A stretch of 6,083 nt of DNA from an uncultured Holosporaceae bacterium (GCA_903887035.1 CAISOG010000143.1:1-6083), one strand, 5' to 3'. Positions 1 to 5,614 are shown, counted from the stretch's first letter. Numbers and translations are program-made. The notes: generated from the sequence alone by a model not told the origin.

Positions 1-3
1 AGC

Positions 4-624
4 ATGACGATTACCTTACACCACGATGACCTGCCCGCCGAAGTTTTGGCGCAATGGGAAAAGCTGCCCAGCATTGCTGTTGATACCGAAACCATGGGGT
101 TGCAAATTGGCCGCGACCGACTGTGCCTAATCCAACTGTGCTCTCCCACTGGTGAGGTGCATTTGGTACAGTTTCGCAACGGCTATGATGCCCCCAATCT
201 TAAGGCGCTGTTGGCCAATCCCAACATTACCAAACTGTTTCATTTTGCCCGCTTTGATTTGGCCAGCATCCAACGCTATTTAGGCGTGGTGGCTACGCCA
301 GTTTTTTGCACCAAAATCGCCTCTCGGCTGGTGCGCACCTACACCGACAAACATGGGTTGAAGGAGTTGGTGCGGGAACAGTTGGGGATGGAGCTGTCGA
401 AACAACAGCAGTCCTCTGACTGGGGCGCGGCGCAGTTATCGCCAGAGCAGTTGACCTATGCCGCCTCCGATGTGTTGCACCTGCATGGGTTGCGTGACCG
501 CCTGCAGGCCATGTTGGTTCGGGAAAATCGACTGGATATTGCCGATGCCTGCTTCAGCTTTTTGGCTAGCAGGGTAGAATTGGATTTACAAGGCTGGTCA
601 GATCAGGATATATTCGCGCATTAG
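4..624 (+). CDS. rnd: RNase D-type 3'-5' exoribonuclease, single-domain (short) form
   Basis: Predicted cytoplasmic 3'-5' exonuclease of the DEDDy superfamily, 206 residues. The three Exo motifs are visible: VDTET with Asp27 and Glu29 (Exo I), HFARFD with Asp85 (Exo II) and YAASD with Tyr152 and Asp156 (Exo III). These residues bind the two catalytic metal ions in the family. The protein ends soon after the exonuclease fold with a WSDQDIFAH tail, so it lacks the two C-terminal HRDC domains of the roughly 375-residue E. coli RNase D. Short forms like this are common in alphaproteobacteria. By family it trims 3' ends of structured RNAs such as tRNA precursors; the exact substrate is inferred. 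ATG at 4 is the natural start, but only three bases upstream are visible, so its ribosome-binding site and promoter cannot be judged. It is followed by kdsD on the same strand after 33 bases, probably co-transcribed. Confidence 0.9.
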   Translation: MTITLHHDDLPAEVLAQWEKLPSIAVDTETMGLQIGRDRLCLIQLCSPTGEVHLVQFRNGYDAPNLKALLANPNITKLFHFARFDLASIQRYLGVVATPVFCTKIASRLVRTYTDKHGLKELVREQLGMELSKQQQSSDWGAAQLSPEQLTYAASDVLHLHGLRDRLQAMLVRENRLDIADACFSFLASRVELDLQGWSDQDIFAH

Positions 625-657
625 TTTTGTCTTGACCCCAGTATTTTGGATCTCTTA

Positions 658-1698
658 ATGACCTCTGTTGCTCCTACTATTATACCCGTTGCTATGATTC
701 CTGCCAACACCAATGCCGAACAAACGTCTGATTCGGCCAAGACTATCGGCCAGATTATTCGGCGCGTTGTCGCGTTAGAGGCTGATGGGGTGGCCAGCCT
801 GGCACAGATTCCCGATGCGCAACTGGCCAAAGCAATCGATGTCCTGTTAGGCATTAAGGGCAAATTGGTGGTTTCTGGCATGGGCAAATCTGGCCATATT
901 GCCCGCAAAATCGCCGCCACCCTATCCTCCACCGGCACACCAGCCTTTTTTGTACACCCGGCGGAGGCCAGCCATGGTGACCTGGGGATGCTGACCGCCG
1001 ATGATGGCCTGCTGTTGCTTTCCAGCTCGGGCAACACGGCCGAGCTTTCCAGCATGATTACCTATGCCAAACGCTTTAACATCCCGCTGATTGCGATGAC
1101 CCAGTCATCCGACAGCATGTTGGCCACCTCCTCCGACCATCTGCTGCTGATTCCCCCATTGACTGAGGCGTGCAGCCTGGGGATGGCTCCTACCACCTCC
1201 ACCACCGTGATGCTGGCGTTGGGCGATGCGTTGGCGGTCGCCCTGCATGAGCTTAAGGGGTTTTCGCGCGCCGATTTCAAGACTTTTCACCCCAGCGGCG
1301 CTTTGGGCAACACCCTGTTGTTTGTGCGTGATATTTTGCGCCATGGTGAGGATTTGCCGATGGCCAAGCCTACCACCACGGTTGCCGAGGCCGCCGATAT
1401 TATGGGGCGTGCCGTTGGTCGTATCGGTGGGGTTTGCGTGGTCGATGATCAGCAAAAGTTGGTGGGCGTCTTTACCGATGGGGTGCTGCGCCGCAACTTT
1501 GGCCGCCAGGATTTGGCCACCATGACCCTGCAAGAATTGATGACGCAGGATCCCCTTCGCACCACGCCCAACGCCTTGGTGGCTGAGGTGGTTGGCTTGC
1601 TGAACCAACGTAAGGTCAATTTTCTGCCAGTGGTCGATGACGATAATCGCCTGGTTGGCGCGGTTCATATTCACGATTGTTTGCAGGCCTTTAGCTAG
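658..1698 (+). CDS. kdsD: D-arabinose-5-phosphate isomerase (KpsF/GutQ family; SIS + two CBS domains)
   Basis: Converts D-ribulose 5-phosphate to D-arabinose 5-phosphate, the first step towards Kdo, the inner-core sugar of LPS. From ATG 658 it has 346 residues (E. coli KdsD has 328). The sugar isomerase (SIS) domain covers about residues 55-195, with GMGKSGHIARKIAATLSSTG from 74, HPAEASHGDLG at 100-110, SSSGNTAEL at 122-130 and APTTSTT at 177-183. FHPSGALG (210-217) is the family linker motif. Two CBS repeats follow at about 225-285 and 292-345. A TTG at 646 would add four residues, but ATG 658 is preferred because a weak GGA (648-650) lies seven bases upstream of it and nothing suitable precedes the TTG. 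The first 25 or so residues are poorly conserved in appearance. It sits between rnd and lptC. The neighbouring lpt genes favour the Kdo pathway role over a capsule (KpsF) or glucitol (GutQ) role. Confidence 0.93.
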   Translation: MTSVAPTIIPVAMIPANTNAEQTSDSAKTIGQIIRRVVALEADGVASLAQIPDAQLAKAIDVLLGIKGKLVVSGMGKSGHIARKIAATLSSTGTPAFFVHPAEASHGDLGMLTADDGLLLLSSSGNTAELSSMITYAKRFNIPLIAMTQSSDSMLATSSDHLLLIPPLTEACSLGMAPTTSTTVMLALGDALAVALHELKGFSRADFKTFHPSGALGNTLLFVRDILRHGEDLPMAKPTTTVAEAADIMGRAVGRIGGVCVVDDQQKLVGVFTDGVLRRNFGRQDLATMTLQELMTQDPLRTTPNALVAEVVGLLNQRKVNFLPVVDDDNRLVGAVHIHDCLQAFS

Positions 1699-1719
1699 GG
1701 CTTAAAGCCATTTCATCCG

Positions 1720-1761
1720 ATGATTGATGCCGCTGGCCAAAGGCGGGGTGAGGGGCTATGA
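1720..1761 (+). promoter_or_regulatory. Putative 13-codon leader ORF, first of two chained mini-ORFs before lptC
   Basis: An ATG at 1720 opens a reading frame encoding MIDAAGQRRGEGL that stops at TGA 1759-1761. The stop overlaps the ATG of the next mini-ORF in an ATGA arrangement, the classic geometry of translational coupling. No convincing ribosome-binding site precedes 1720. The G-rich 3' half of this ORF doubles as the ribosome-binding site of the next one. Its first four codons (Met-Ile-Asp-Ala) lie within an 11-base repeat, ATGATTGATGC, that recurs at 1758. Translation is not demonstrated and chance is possible. Confidence 0.3.
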
Positions 1762-1805
1762 TTGATGCAGTTGTCTCACACCTTTCGAATCGGGTTTATT
1801 GTTGA
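1758..1805 (+). promoter_or_regulatory. Putative 15-codon leader ORF coupled to lptC
   Basis: ATG 1758 is preceded by a G-rich tract (1745-1755). GGGGTG at 1745-1750 can pair with the 16S anti-Shine-Dalgarno through one G-U wobble at a 7-base spacing. The frame encodes MIDAVVSHLSNRVYC and stops at TGA 1803-1805, whose last base is the first base of the lptC ATG at 1805 (TGATG). The lptC ATG itself has no recognisable ribosome-binding site, so ribosomes finishing this leader could restart on lptC. This is an inference from sequence geometry. The alternatives are coincidence, or that lptC really starts further downstream. Confidence 0.4.
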
Positions 1806-2578
1806 TGCCATTGCTGGCTTCCACCACACGGACTGATGTATCGTCACGGCATGCTGCGTCAACTAAGGCGGCGGTTGCCGCTGATGCAACAAGCCATACG
1901 GCCAATACCAACCCCCATCATTCGGATAATTCAGGCGAACAGGGCAACAGAATTTCCGCCAACAACAATGACTATGACTTTTGGTCGGTGGCGGCCATGC
2001 CGTGGCAGCGCATAAGATCCCTGCACAGCCGCTATCATCGCAATAAAGTGAAATGGGCGTTGCAGGCGGTGGCGATTGCCCTGGCGCTGATTTTGGTCAT
2101 CTGGCCGCAACTGACCTACTCCAGCGCGACCGATGGGCAGCTGCAGGGGGTAGATCCCCGCGTTGATCGTATGCGTGAAGCCAAATTGCGCGGCATTGAC
2201 CGCAGTGGTCGGCATTTTACCATTGCGGCGGCTGAGGTGCAAAAGCTGGACAGCGTTGGACAACGCCTGGGGCTGAGCAATATCCAATCCGAATTGCGCC
2301 TGGCCAACAATGGGCGGATGCAGCTGATTGCTAGCCAGGGGGATGTGAACCAGGCAACCAGCCAACTGAATCTGAACAATGGGGTTGAAATTACCCGCCA
2401 GGATGGTTTTCGGATGGATCTGGGCGATTTACGCTACAACTGGTTGAATGGAGAGGGTATTAGCCAACAACCTGTATCGGGTAAGGGGCCCAATCACCAA
2501 TTGCAGGCCGAAGGGCTGAAAATCGAACAGCACGGCAATAAGTTGACCTTTTTGGGTCACACCATCCTGCATCTTTAG
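1805..2578 (+). CDS. lptC: LPS export protein LptC, membrane-anchored periplasmic component, with long N-terminal extension
   Basis: LptC hands LPS from the LptB2FG extractor to periplasmic LptA. From ATG 1805 the product has 257 residues. A single hydrophobic segment at about residues 82-103 (KWALQAVAIALALILVIWPQ) follows a basic stretch RYHRNKVK, giving N-in/C-out topology. The remaining 150 or so residues are the periplasmic β-rich domain, including VDPRVDRMREAKLRG, the AAEVQKL region and a C-terminal segment ending in FLGHTILHL, consistent with LptC/YrbK proteins. The first 80 or so residues are Ser/Thr/Ala/Asn-rich, polar and unlike the usual short cytoplasmic tail. TTG 1799 and ATG 1997 are alternative in-frame starts. 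ATG 1997 would give a conventional size of about 193 residues and has a GGTGG-like tract a few bases before it. I keep ATG 1805 because it overlaps the upstream leader stop, with moderate confidence. The lptA ATG comes 13 bases after the stop. Confidence 0.8.
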   Translation: MPLLASTTRTDVSSRHAASTKAAVAADATSHTANTNPHHSDNSGEQGNRISANNNDYDFWSVAAMPWQRIRSLHSRYHRNKVKWALQAVAIALALILVIWPQLTYSSATDGQLQGVDPRVDRMREAKLRGIDRSGRHFTIAAAEVQKLDSVGQRLGLSNIQSELRLANNGRMQLIASQGDVNQATSQLNLNNGVEITRQDGFRMDLGDLRYNWLNGEGISQQPVSGKGPNHQLQAEGLKIEQHGNKLTFLGHTILHL

Positions 2579-2591
2579 GTTTTGGTCTGCG

Positions 2592-3611
2592 ATGCGGCAC
2601 ACACCCCCCAAATGCTGTATCCTGTTTTTGGGCGCGTGGATGATCATGGCGTCAGTCCTGGCCAGCCCCGCCTTGGCTGAGCCGTCATCGCCGCCTGCCG
2701 AGCAGGCTACCGCCCCACAACCTGCGGCCACCTCCCCCAATACTGCCAGCAGCAATCCATCGCTGCCCGCGGATCAGGGCATTAGTGTTGAGGCCAGCAA
2801 CGGCATCACCTGGGATCAGGTTAAGCATATTTACAGCGCTGAGGGCGGCGTGCTGGTGCGTAGCCAGGGGCAAACCCTGGCGGCTGACCGCATCGTTGCC
2901 CACTATGATCCCAAAAAATCTGATCAGATTGGGCTGTTGGAAGCCTTTGGCAATGTTCAGCTGCAACGCGGCGATCAAAAGGCGATGGGCAACCAGGGAA
3001 CCTTTCAATTGCAGGAGGGGACGGGGCGCCTTAGCGGTGGCGGGTTGCGAGTTGAGCAGGGGGAAATTTTGATTACCGCTCAGGAATCTTTGGACTTTGA
3101 TCAAAAGCAAAATAAGGCGGTCGCGGTTGGTGGGGTGGTGATGACCCGCGGTGCCAGCCGCCTGTTAAGTGACAAGGTGGAGATGTTTTTGCGCAAACAG
3201 ACCAGCACGGATGCTGCCAAATCCCCCAATGCAGCCGTCGTAGCCAGCGGCCAGGCGCCTGACAAAACTCCAGACGCGCCAGCCAAGCCGAATTCATCCA
3301 TGGTGCCAGGGGAAGACAGCGGGTTAGAGAAACTGATTGCTACCGGCAACGTGGCCATCCTGACCGCTACCGATGTAGCCCGTGGCAGTCGCGCCGTTTA
3401 CGATCCCGTTAAGCAAGTGGCCATTTTGGAAGGAAAAGTCAGCCTGACCCGTGACAAAACCCAACTCAGCGGGGCGCGGGCGGAGGTTGACATGAAAAAT
3501 GGTATCAGCAAGCTGTTGCCTGGCACGGGGGGGCGGGTTTTTGGCATTTTGGGTGGCGGCACGATAGCACCCACCAAACCCACCAGCAATTCATCGCCAG
3601 GCAAACCATGA
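2592..3611 (+). CDS. lptA: LPS transport periplasmic bridge protein LptA (OstA-like), extended form
   Basis: Predicted periplasmic bridge protein carrying LPS from LptC to the outer-membrane LptDE translocon. It has 339 residues, against about 185 for E. coli LptA. A signal peptide occupies residues 1-29 (hydrophobic ILFLGAWMIMASVLA, then a likely cleavage after SPALA before Glu30). Residues 30-62 form a Pro/Ala/Ser-rich linker. The OstA/LptA β-jellyroll begins near 63 and shows repeating strands such as AEGGVLVRSQGQTLAADRI (83-101), FGNVQLQRGDQKAMGN (119-134), VGGVVMTRGASRLLSDKVEM (179-198) and ATGNVAILT (250-258). A second low-complexity Pro/Ala/Lys stretch at about 203-243 interrupts the repeats. 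The tail (310-339) is Gly/Pro/Ser-rich. ATG 2592 is needed to keep the signal peptide, although it has no strong ribosome-binding site and may be read by coupling from lptC. The stop overlaps lptB by four bases. Confidence 0.85.
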   Translation: MRHTPPKCCILFLGAWMIMASVLASPALAEPSSPPAEQATAPQPAATSPNTASSNPSLPADQGISVEASNGITWDQVKHIYSAEGGVLVRSQGQTLAADRIVAHYDPKKSDQIGLLEAFGNVQLQRGDQKAMGNQGTFQLQEGTGRLSGGGLRVEQGEILITAQESLDFDQKQNKAVAVGGVVMTRGASRLLSDKVEMFLRKQTSTDAAKSPNAAVVASGQAPDKTPDAPAKPNSSMVPGEDSGLEKLIATGNVAILTATDVARGSRAVYDPVKQVAILEGKVSLTRDKTQLSGARAEVDMKNGISKLLPGTGGRVFGILGGGTIAPTKPTSNSSPGKP

Positions 3612-4420
3612 CCCAACCGCTTAACGACACAATCCCCCTCTTCCCTGACGCGCAATCCCCCGCCGCCAGACCAAGCCCGCTGGCCAATCCCAATCTGCAT
3701 CGCGGGTTGGTGGCGCGCGGGCTGAAAAAATCCTATGGCAAGCGCGAAATTTTGCACGGCATTGATCTTCAGGTTACGCCTGGCGAAATTGTCGGGCTGA
3801 TGGGTCCCAATGGCGCGGGCAAAACCACCTGTTTTTACATGCTGGTTGGCCTGGTTAAGGCCGATAAGGGCGAAATCCTCCTGAATGGCCAGGATATTCG
3901 CAATTGGCCAATTTATCGCCGCGCCCAATTGGGTTTGGGCTATTTGCCCCAGGAGCCATCTATTTTTCGCGGCCTTAGCGTCGCCAACAACCTGCGTGCG
4001 GTGTTGGAGGTGGTGGAACCTGACCACGCCGTGCGCGAAGCCGCCCTGTTACAACTACTGGAAGAATTCGGCATTAAGCATTTGATGGATTCGCCATCGG
4101 TTGCCCTGTCGGGGGGGGAAAGACGCCGCCTGGAAATTGCCCGCTGCATCGCATGCCGCCCCAGCATTGTTTTGTTGGACGAGCCCTTTGCGGGGATTGA
4201 CCCGATAGCCCTGGCCGATTTGCGCGGGTTGATTCATCATCTGAAAAACCGTGGCATCGGGGTGATTATCACCGATCACAATGTGCGTGAGGCGTTGGAT
4301 CTGGTCGATCGTGCCTATATCATCAACGATGGTTTGGTGTTGAAACACGGCACGCCCGCAGAAATTATTGCGGATGAGGCGGTACGCAAAGTTTATTTGG
4401 GCGAAACTTTTGCGCTGTAA
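3608..4420 (+). CDS. lptB: LPS export ABC transporter ATP-binding protein LptB
   Basis: Cytoplasmic ATPase that dimerises and drives LptFG to extract LPS from the inner membrane. It has 270 residues, about 30 longer than E. coli LptB because of a polar, Pro-rich N-terminal extension (1-31). All ABC motifs are intact: Walker A GPNGAGKT (66-73), Q-loop Gln115 in YLPQEPSIF, signature LSGGE (167-171), Walker B IVLLDE (187-192), D-loop AGID, and switch His224 in ITDHN. The LptB-specific stretches RRAQLGLGYLPQEPSIFRGL and DHNVREALDLVDRAYII separate it from the related branched-chain amino-acid transporter ATPases. Its ATG lies within the lptA stop region (ATGA at 3608-3611), so translation is probably coupled to lptA. 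LptF and LptG are not in the window, which is normal because they are usually encoded elsewhere. Confidence 0.95.
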   Translation: MTQPLNDTIPLFPDAQSPAARPSPLANPNLHRGLVARGLKKSYGKREILHGIDLQVTPGEIVGLMGPNGAGKTTCFYMLVGLVKADKGEILLNGQDIRNWPIYRRAQLGLGYLPQEPSIFRGLSVANNLRAVLEVVEPDHAVREAALLQLLEEFGIKHLMDSPSVALSGGERRRLEIARCIACRPSIVLLDEPFAGIDPIALADLRGLIHHLKNRGIGVIITDHNVREALDLVDRAYIINDGLVLKHGTPAEIIADEAVRKVYLGETFAL

Positions 4421-4453
4421 TTTTGGAGAATCCGTTCGCCAACAGCCGTGACT

Positions 4454-4466
4454 CTAAAGGCTTTAG
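4454..4466. repeat. Short inverted repeat CTAAAG-G-CTTTAG at the IS insertion point
   Basis: Two perfect 6-base arms (4454-4459 and 4461-4466) are separated by one G, 33 bases after the lptB stop. The right arm contains the left copy of the TTAG target duplication, so the insertion sequence entered at the edge of this palindrome. The central spacing is too small for a good hairpin with the full stem, so a terminator is unlikely. A protein-binding site or a preferred insertion target is possible. Confidence 0.5.
4463..4466. repeat. Left target-site duplication (TTAG)
   Basis: TTAG directly abuts the outer end of the left terminal repeat and recurs directly after the right terminal repeat at 5480-5483. 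A 4-bp duplication is compatible with IS481-family behaviour, and the family type element is known to favour CTAG-like targets, which resemble TTAG. Confidence 0.65.
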
Positions 4467-5422
4467 CTGTTTAGTCCCACGATGAAGAGGTGAGGGTTGG
4501 CATGGAAGGGTGAGGGATCGTCTTTCCATGCTTGGCAGATTTTTTCATAGGGGGAGCAGAAGCGCAAGGCTTTGAGTTTCTTGGTAAAATTATAGGCCAT
4601 CAAAAAATCCTGCAGATGTTGTTTGAGTTCGGCAAGCGTGTCGTAGTGATAAGCCTTGATAGTCGCGTCTTTCAGGGTGCGGTTCATGCGTTCGACCTGG
4701 CCGTTGGTCCACGGATGGCGGAATTTTGTCAGGCGATGCTCGATGCCCAATTCGATGCAGGTGGCATCAAAAAGATGGATTTTTCCCTTAGGAAGGCAGC
4801 GCGGAATCATCAATTCATAGGTAAATTGCGCGCCATTGTCAGTTAAAACTTTGGTAATTTTGTAAGGCAGGGCGGCGGCTACGCTACGCAAAAAAGCGGC
4901 AGCCACCGCCATCGTTGGCGACGTGTGCAGCTCGGCATAGACAAATTTGCTCGCCCGATCGACGGCGACATAGAGGTAGGCTTTGCCCTCACCAGTGCGC
5001 ACATCGCAGATATCAATATGAACAAAACCAAGGGGATAGTCCTTAAACTTTTTCTTTGGTTGCTCGGTTTTCGCCTCTTGGGGGAGAACCGACAGGCCGT
5101 TGCGGCGCAAGCAACGATGCAGGTTGCTGCGGCTCAAGGCCGGAATTTGATCCTTGAGCGCGACATAGCAATCGTCGAGGGGCAGCAAGGTTTTGCGGCG
5201 AAAAGCGCAAATGATTTCCTGCTCTTGTTCCGTCAACGCGCTGCGCGGCGTGCGTGGCCCCATCGGTTTGTCTTCAACAAAATCCCGTTGGCGCCACTTC
5301 GCAACCGTCTTGGGGTTAACCCCAAGACGGCTCGCTACCGCAACGATACTTTCTTCAGATTGCTGTATGAAAGCTCGCTGGCGGTGCGTCGTCGTAGCCC
5401 TTGCGTGTAAAATTTGTCCCAT
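4463..5422 (-). CDS. IS481-family DDE transposase
   Basis: 319-residue transposase that cuts and joins the element's ends. Residues about 14-60 form a helix-turn-helix region (SIVAVASRLGVNPKTVAKWR, 25-44). The RNase H-like integrase core carries the DDE triad: Asp137 in HIDICD, Asp195 in LTDNGAQFT and Glu244 in NGQVERMNRTL. The second Asp and the Glu are 48 residues apart, longer than the usual 35, owing to a PKGKIHLFDATCIELGIEHR-type insert found in a recognisable IS481 subgroup. The C-terminus, ending in GLNS, looks complete. ATG 5422 is supported by a strong AAGGGAGG ribosome-binding site (5427-5434 on the minus strand). The stop TAA (complement of 4463-4465) lies in the target duplication, outside the element, and the last codon AGC straddles the junction. 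Translated ORFs on the plus strand here are shadows. Confidence 0.93.
   Translation of the reverse strand: MGQILHARATTTHRQRAFIQQSEESIVAVASRLGVNPKTVAKWRQRDFVEDKPMGPRTPRSALTEQEQEIICAFRRKTLLPLDDCYVALKDQIPALSRSNLHRCLRRNGLSVLPQEAKTEQPKKKFKDYPLGFVHIDICDVRTGEGKAYLYVAVDRASKFVYAELHTSPTMAVAAAFLRSVAAALPYKITKVLTDNGAQFTYELMIPRCLPKGKIHLFDATCIELGIEHRLTKFRHPWTNGQVERMNRTLKDATIKAYHYDTLAELKQHLQDFLMAYNFTKKLKALRFCSPYEKICQAWKDDPSPFHANPHLFIVGLNS
4467..4492 (+). repeat. Left terminal inverted repeat of the IS481-family element (IRR relative to transposase)
   Basis: It matches the reverse complement of 5454-5479 at 19 of 26 positions without gaps: the outer nine bases CTGTTTAGT, then CC, and the inner GGTG. This is the transposase 3' end, and the repeat overlaps the last codons of the gene. 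Confidence 0.8.
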
Positions 5423-5426
5423 AGTT

Positions 5427-5452
5427 CCTCCCTTCGCAGTTCGCTGTATAAT
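5427..5452 (-). promoter_or_regulatory. Transposase ribosome-binding site and possible -10 element
   Basis: On the minus strand, AAGGGAGG (complement of 5427-5434) lies four bases before the transposase ATG, a near-ideal Shine-Dalgarno. Further upstream, TGTATTATAC (about 5444-5453) contains a good -10-like TATTAT. The -35 position would fall in or beside the terminal repeat (TTTAGT), which matches the consensus poorly, so the promoter is tentative while the ribosome-binding site is solid. Confidence 0.5.
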
Positions 5453-5453
5453 A

Positions 5454-5479
5454 CACCACTACAATAAGGAACTAAACAG
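5454..5479 (-). repeat. Right terminal inverted repeat of the IS481-family element (IRL relative to transposase)
   Basis: It is the partner of 4467-4492, with the outer nine bases perfect (ACTAAACAG read on the plus strand) and 19 of 26 positions matching overall. It lies upstream of the transposase promoter region. Confidence 0.8.
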
Positions 5480-5483
5480 TTAG
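5480..5483. repeat. Right target-site duplication (TTAG)
   Basis: Direct repeat of 4463-4466 immediately outside the right terminal repeat. It runs straight into a strong AGGAGG tract, so the uninterrupted site would have read CTTTAGGAGGAGGGG. Confidence 0.65.
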
Positions 5484-5523
5484 GAGGAGGGGTTATGCTT
5501 GGCAACTAACCTCCCAACCCACC
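5482..5523 (+). promoter_or_regulatory. Strong ribosome-binding site with 4-codon ORF and downstream C-rich complement
   Basis: AGGAGGAGGGG (5482-5492) is the strongest Shine-Dalgarno-like tract in the window and is followed at ordinary spacing by ATG 5495. The frame reads only Met-Leu-Gly-Asn before TAA 5507-5509. GGTTA (5491-5495) is complementary to TAACC (5507-5511), and the following CTCCC (5511-5515) can pair with part of the G-rich tract, so the site could be partly sequestered in a hairpin. It may be a leader peptide, the remnant of a gene start, or a chance G-rich tract. No gene follows on this strand inside the window. Confidence 0.3.
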
Positions 5524-5547
5524 TGATTACGATTGTATGGCAGGCTG

Positions 5548-5614
5548 GTTTTTTGACCAATTGATGACATGACGTTTTTGTCATAAAACTTGATGAGGTT
5601 TTTGTCACAAAACC
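5548..5614. repeat. AT-rich degenerate repeat, two strong units plus one weaker, each able to form a small hairpin
   Basis: GTTTTTGTCATAAAAC (5574-5589) and GTTTTTGTCACAAAAC (5598-5613) agree at 15 of 16 bases. A weaker relative, GTTTTTTGACCA, starts at 5548. Unit starts are 26 and 24 bases apart, and TTGATGA occurs after units 1 and 2 (5561 and 5590). Small inverted repeats are embedded: ATGAC/GTCAT (5569-5573 and 5580-5584), and GGTTTT(T)G/CAAAACC (5597-5614) with a 3-base loop. It lies just downstream of the minus-strand gene's stop. There is no clear T-run in either direction, so a canonical terminator is not supported. Apart from this repeat and the ribosome-binding-site region, I see nothing else in 5484-5628. 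Confidence 0.5.

Larger units (their letters stand above)
4467..5479 (-). mobile_element. Complete IS481-family insertion sequence, 1013 bp
   Basis: The element is bounded by imperfect terminal inverted repeats starting CTGTTTAGT at both ends and flanked by TTAG direct repeats. It holds one transposase gene filling nearly its whole length on the minus strand, opposite to the lpt operon. Size (about 1 kb), single ORF and DDE-type transposase fit the IS481 family. The open frame, intact catalytic residues and matching target duplication suggest a recent, possibly active copy. The exact outer base is ambiguous by one: starting at TGTTTAGT (4468-5478) would leave flanks that do not match directly, which is why the C/G-inclusive boundary is chosen. 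Confidence 0.85.

Noticed and set aside
631..657. TTGACC at 631-636 considered as a -35 box for a kdsD promoter
   Set aside because: No -10-like hexamer lies at 16-18 bases; the only TATTTT is six bases away. Read-through from rnd is simpler.
1105..1674. Long antisense open frame (189 residues) opposite kdsD
   Set aside because: kdsD is a clear conserved gene on the plus strand. The antisense translation is Gln/His/Gly-rich low-complexity text typical of a shadow frame, with no recognisable domain.
1699..1709. GGCTTAAAGCC inverted repeat just after the kdsD stop, as a possible terminator
   Set aside because: The realistic stem is only three base pairs with a 5-base loop and there is no following T-run.
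3398..4027. Antisense open frame (209 residues) spanning the lptA end and lptB start
   Set aside because: It overlaps two well-supported genes joined by a 4-base overlap, and the translation shows no family features.
4421..4462. tRNA-like fragments (GTTCGCC and CTCTAAA) after lptB
   Set aside because: No cloverleaf can be assembled: acceptor, D-arm and T-arm complements are missing, and the stretch is only about 40 bases before the IS.
4925..5410. Plus-strand open frame (161 residues) within the insertion sequence
   Set aside because: It is the complement of the transposase core. The transposase has the DDE motifs and a strong ribosome-binding site, while this frame has neither motif nor ribosome-binding site.
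5537..5572. 11-codon ORF MAGWFFDQLMT on the plus strand
   Set aside because: It has no ribosome-binding site, is very short, overlaps the AT-rich repeat and shows no link to a downstream gene.
5574..5613. Repeats considered as a CRISPR fragment
   Set aside because: Units are 16 bases with spacers under 10 bases and only two good copies; CRISPR repeats and spacers are longer and no cas gene is present.
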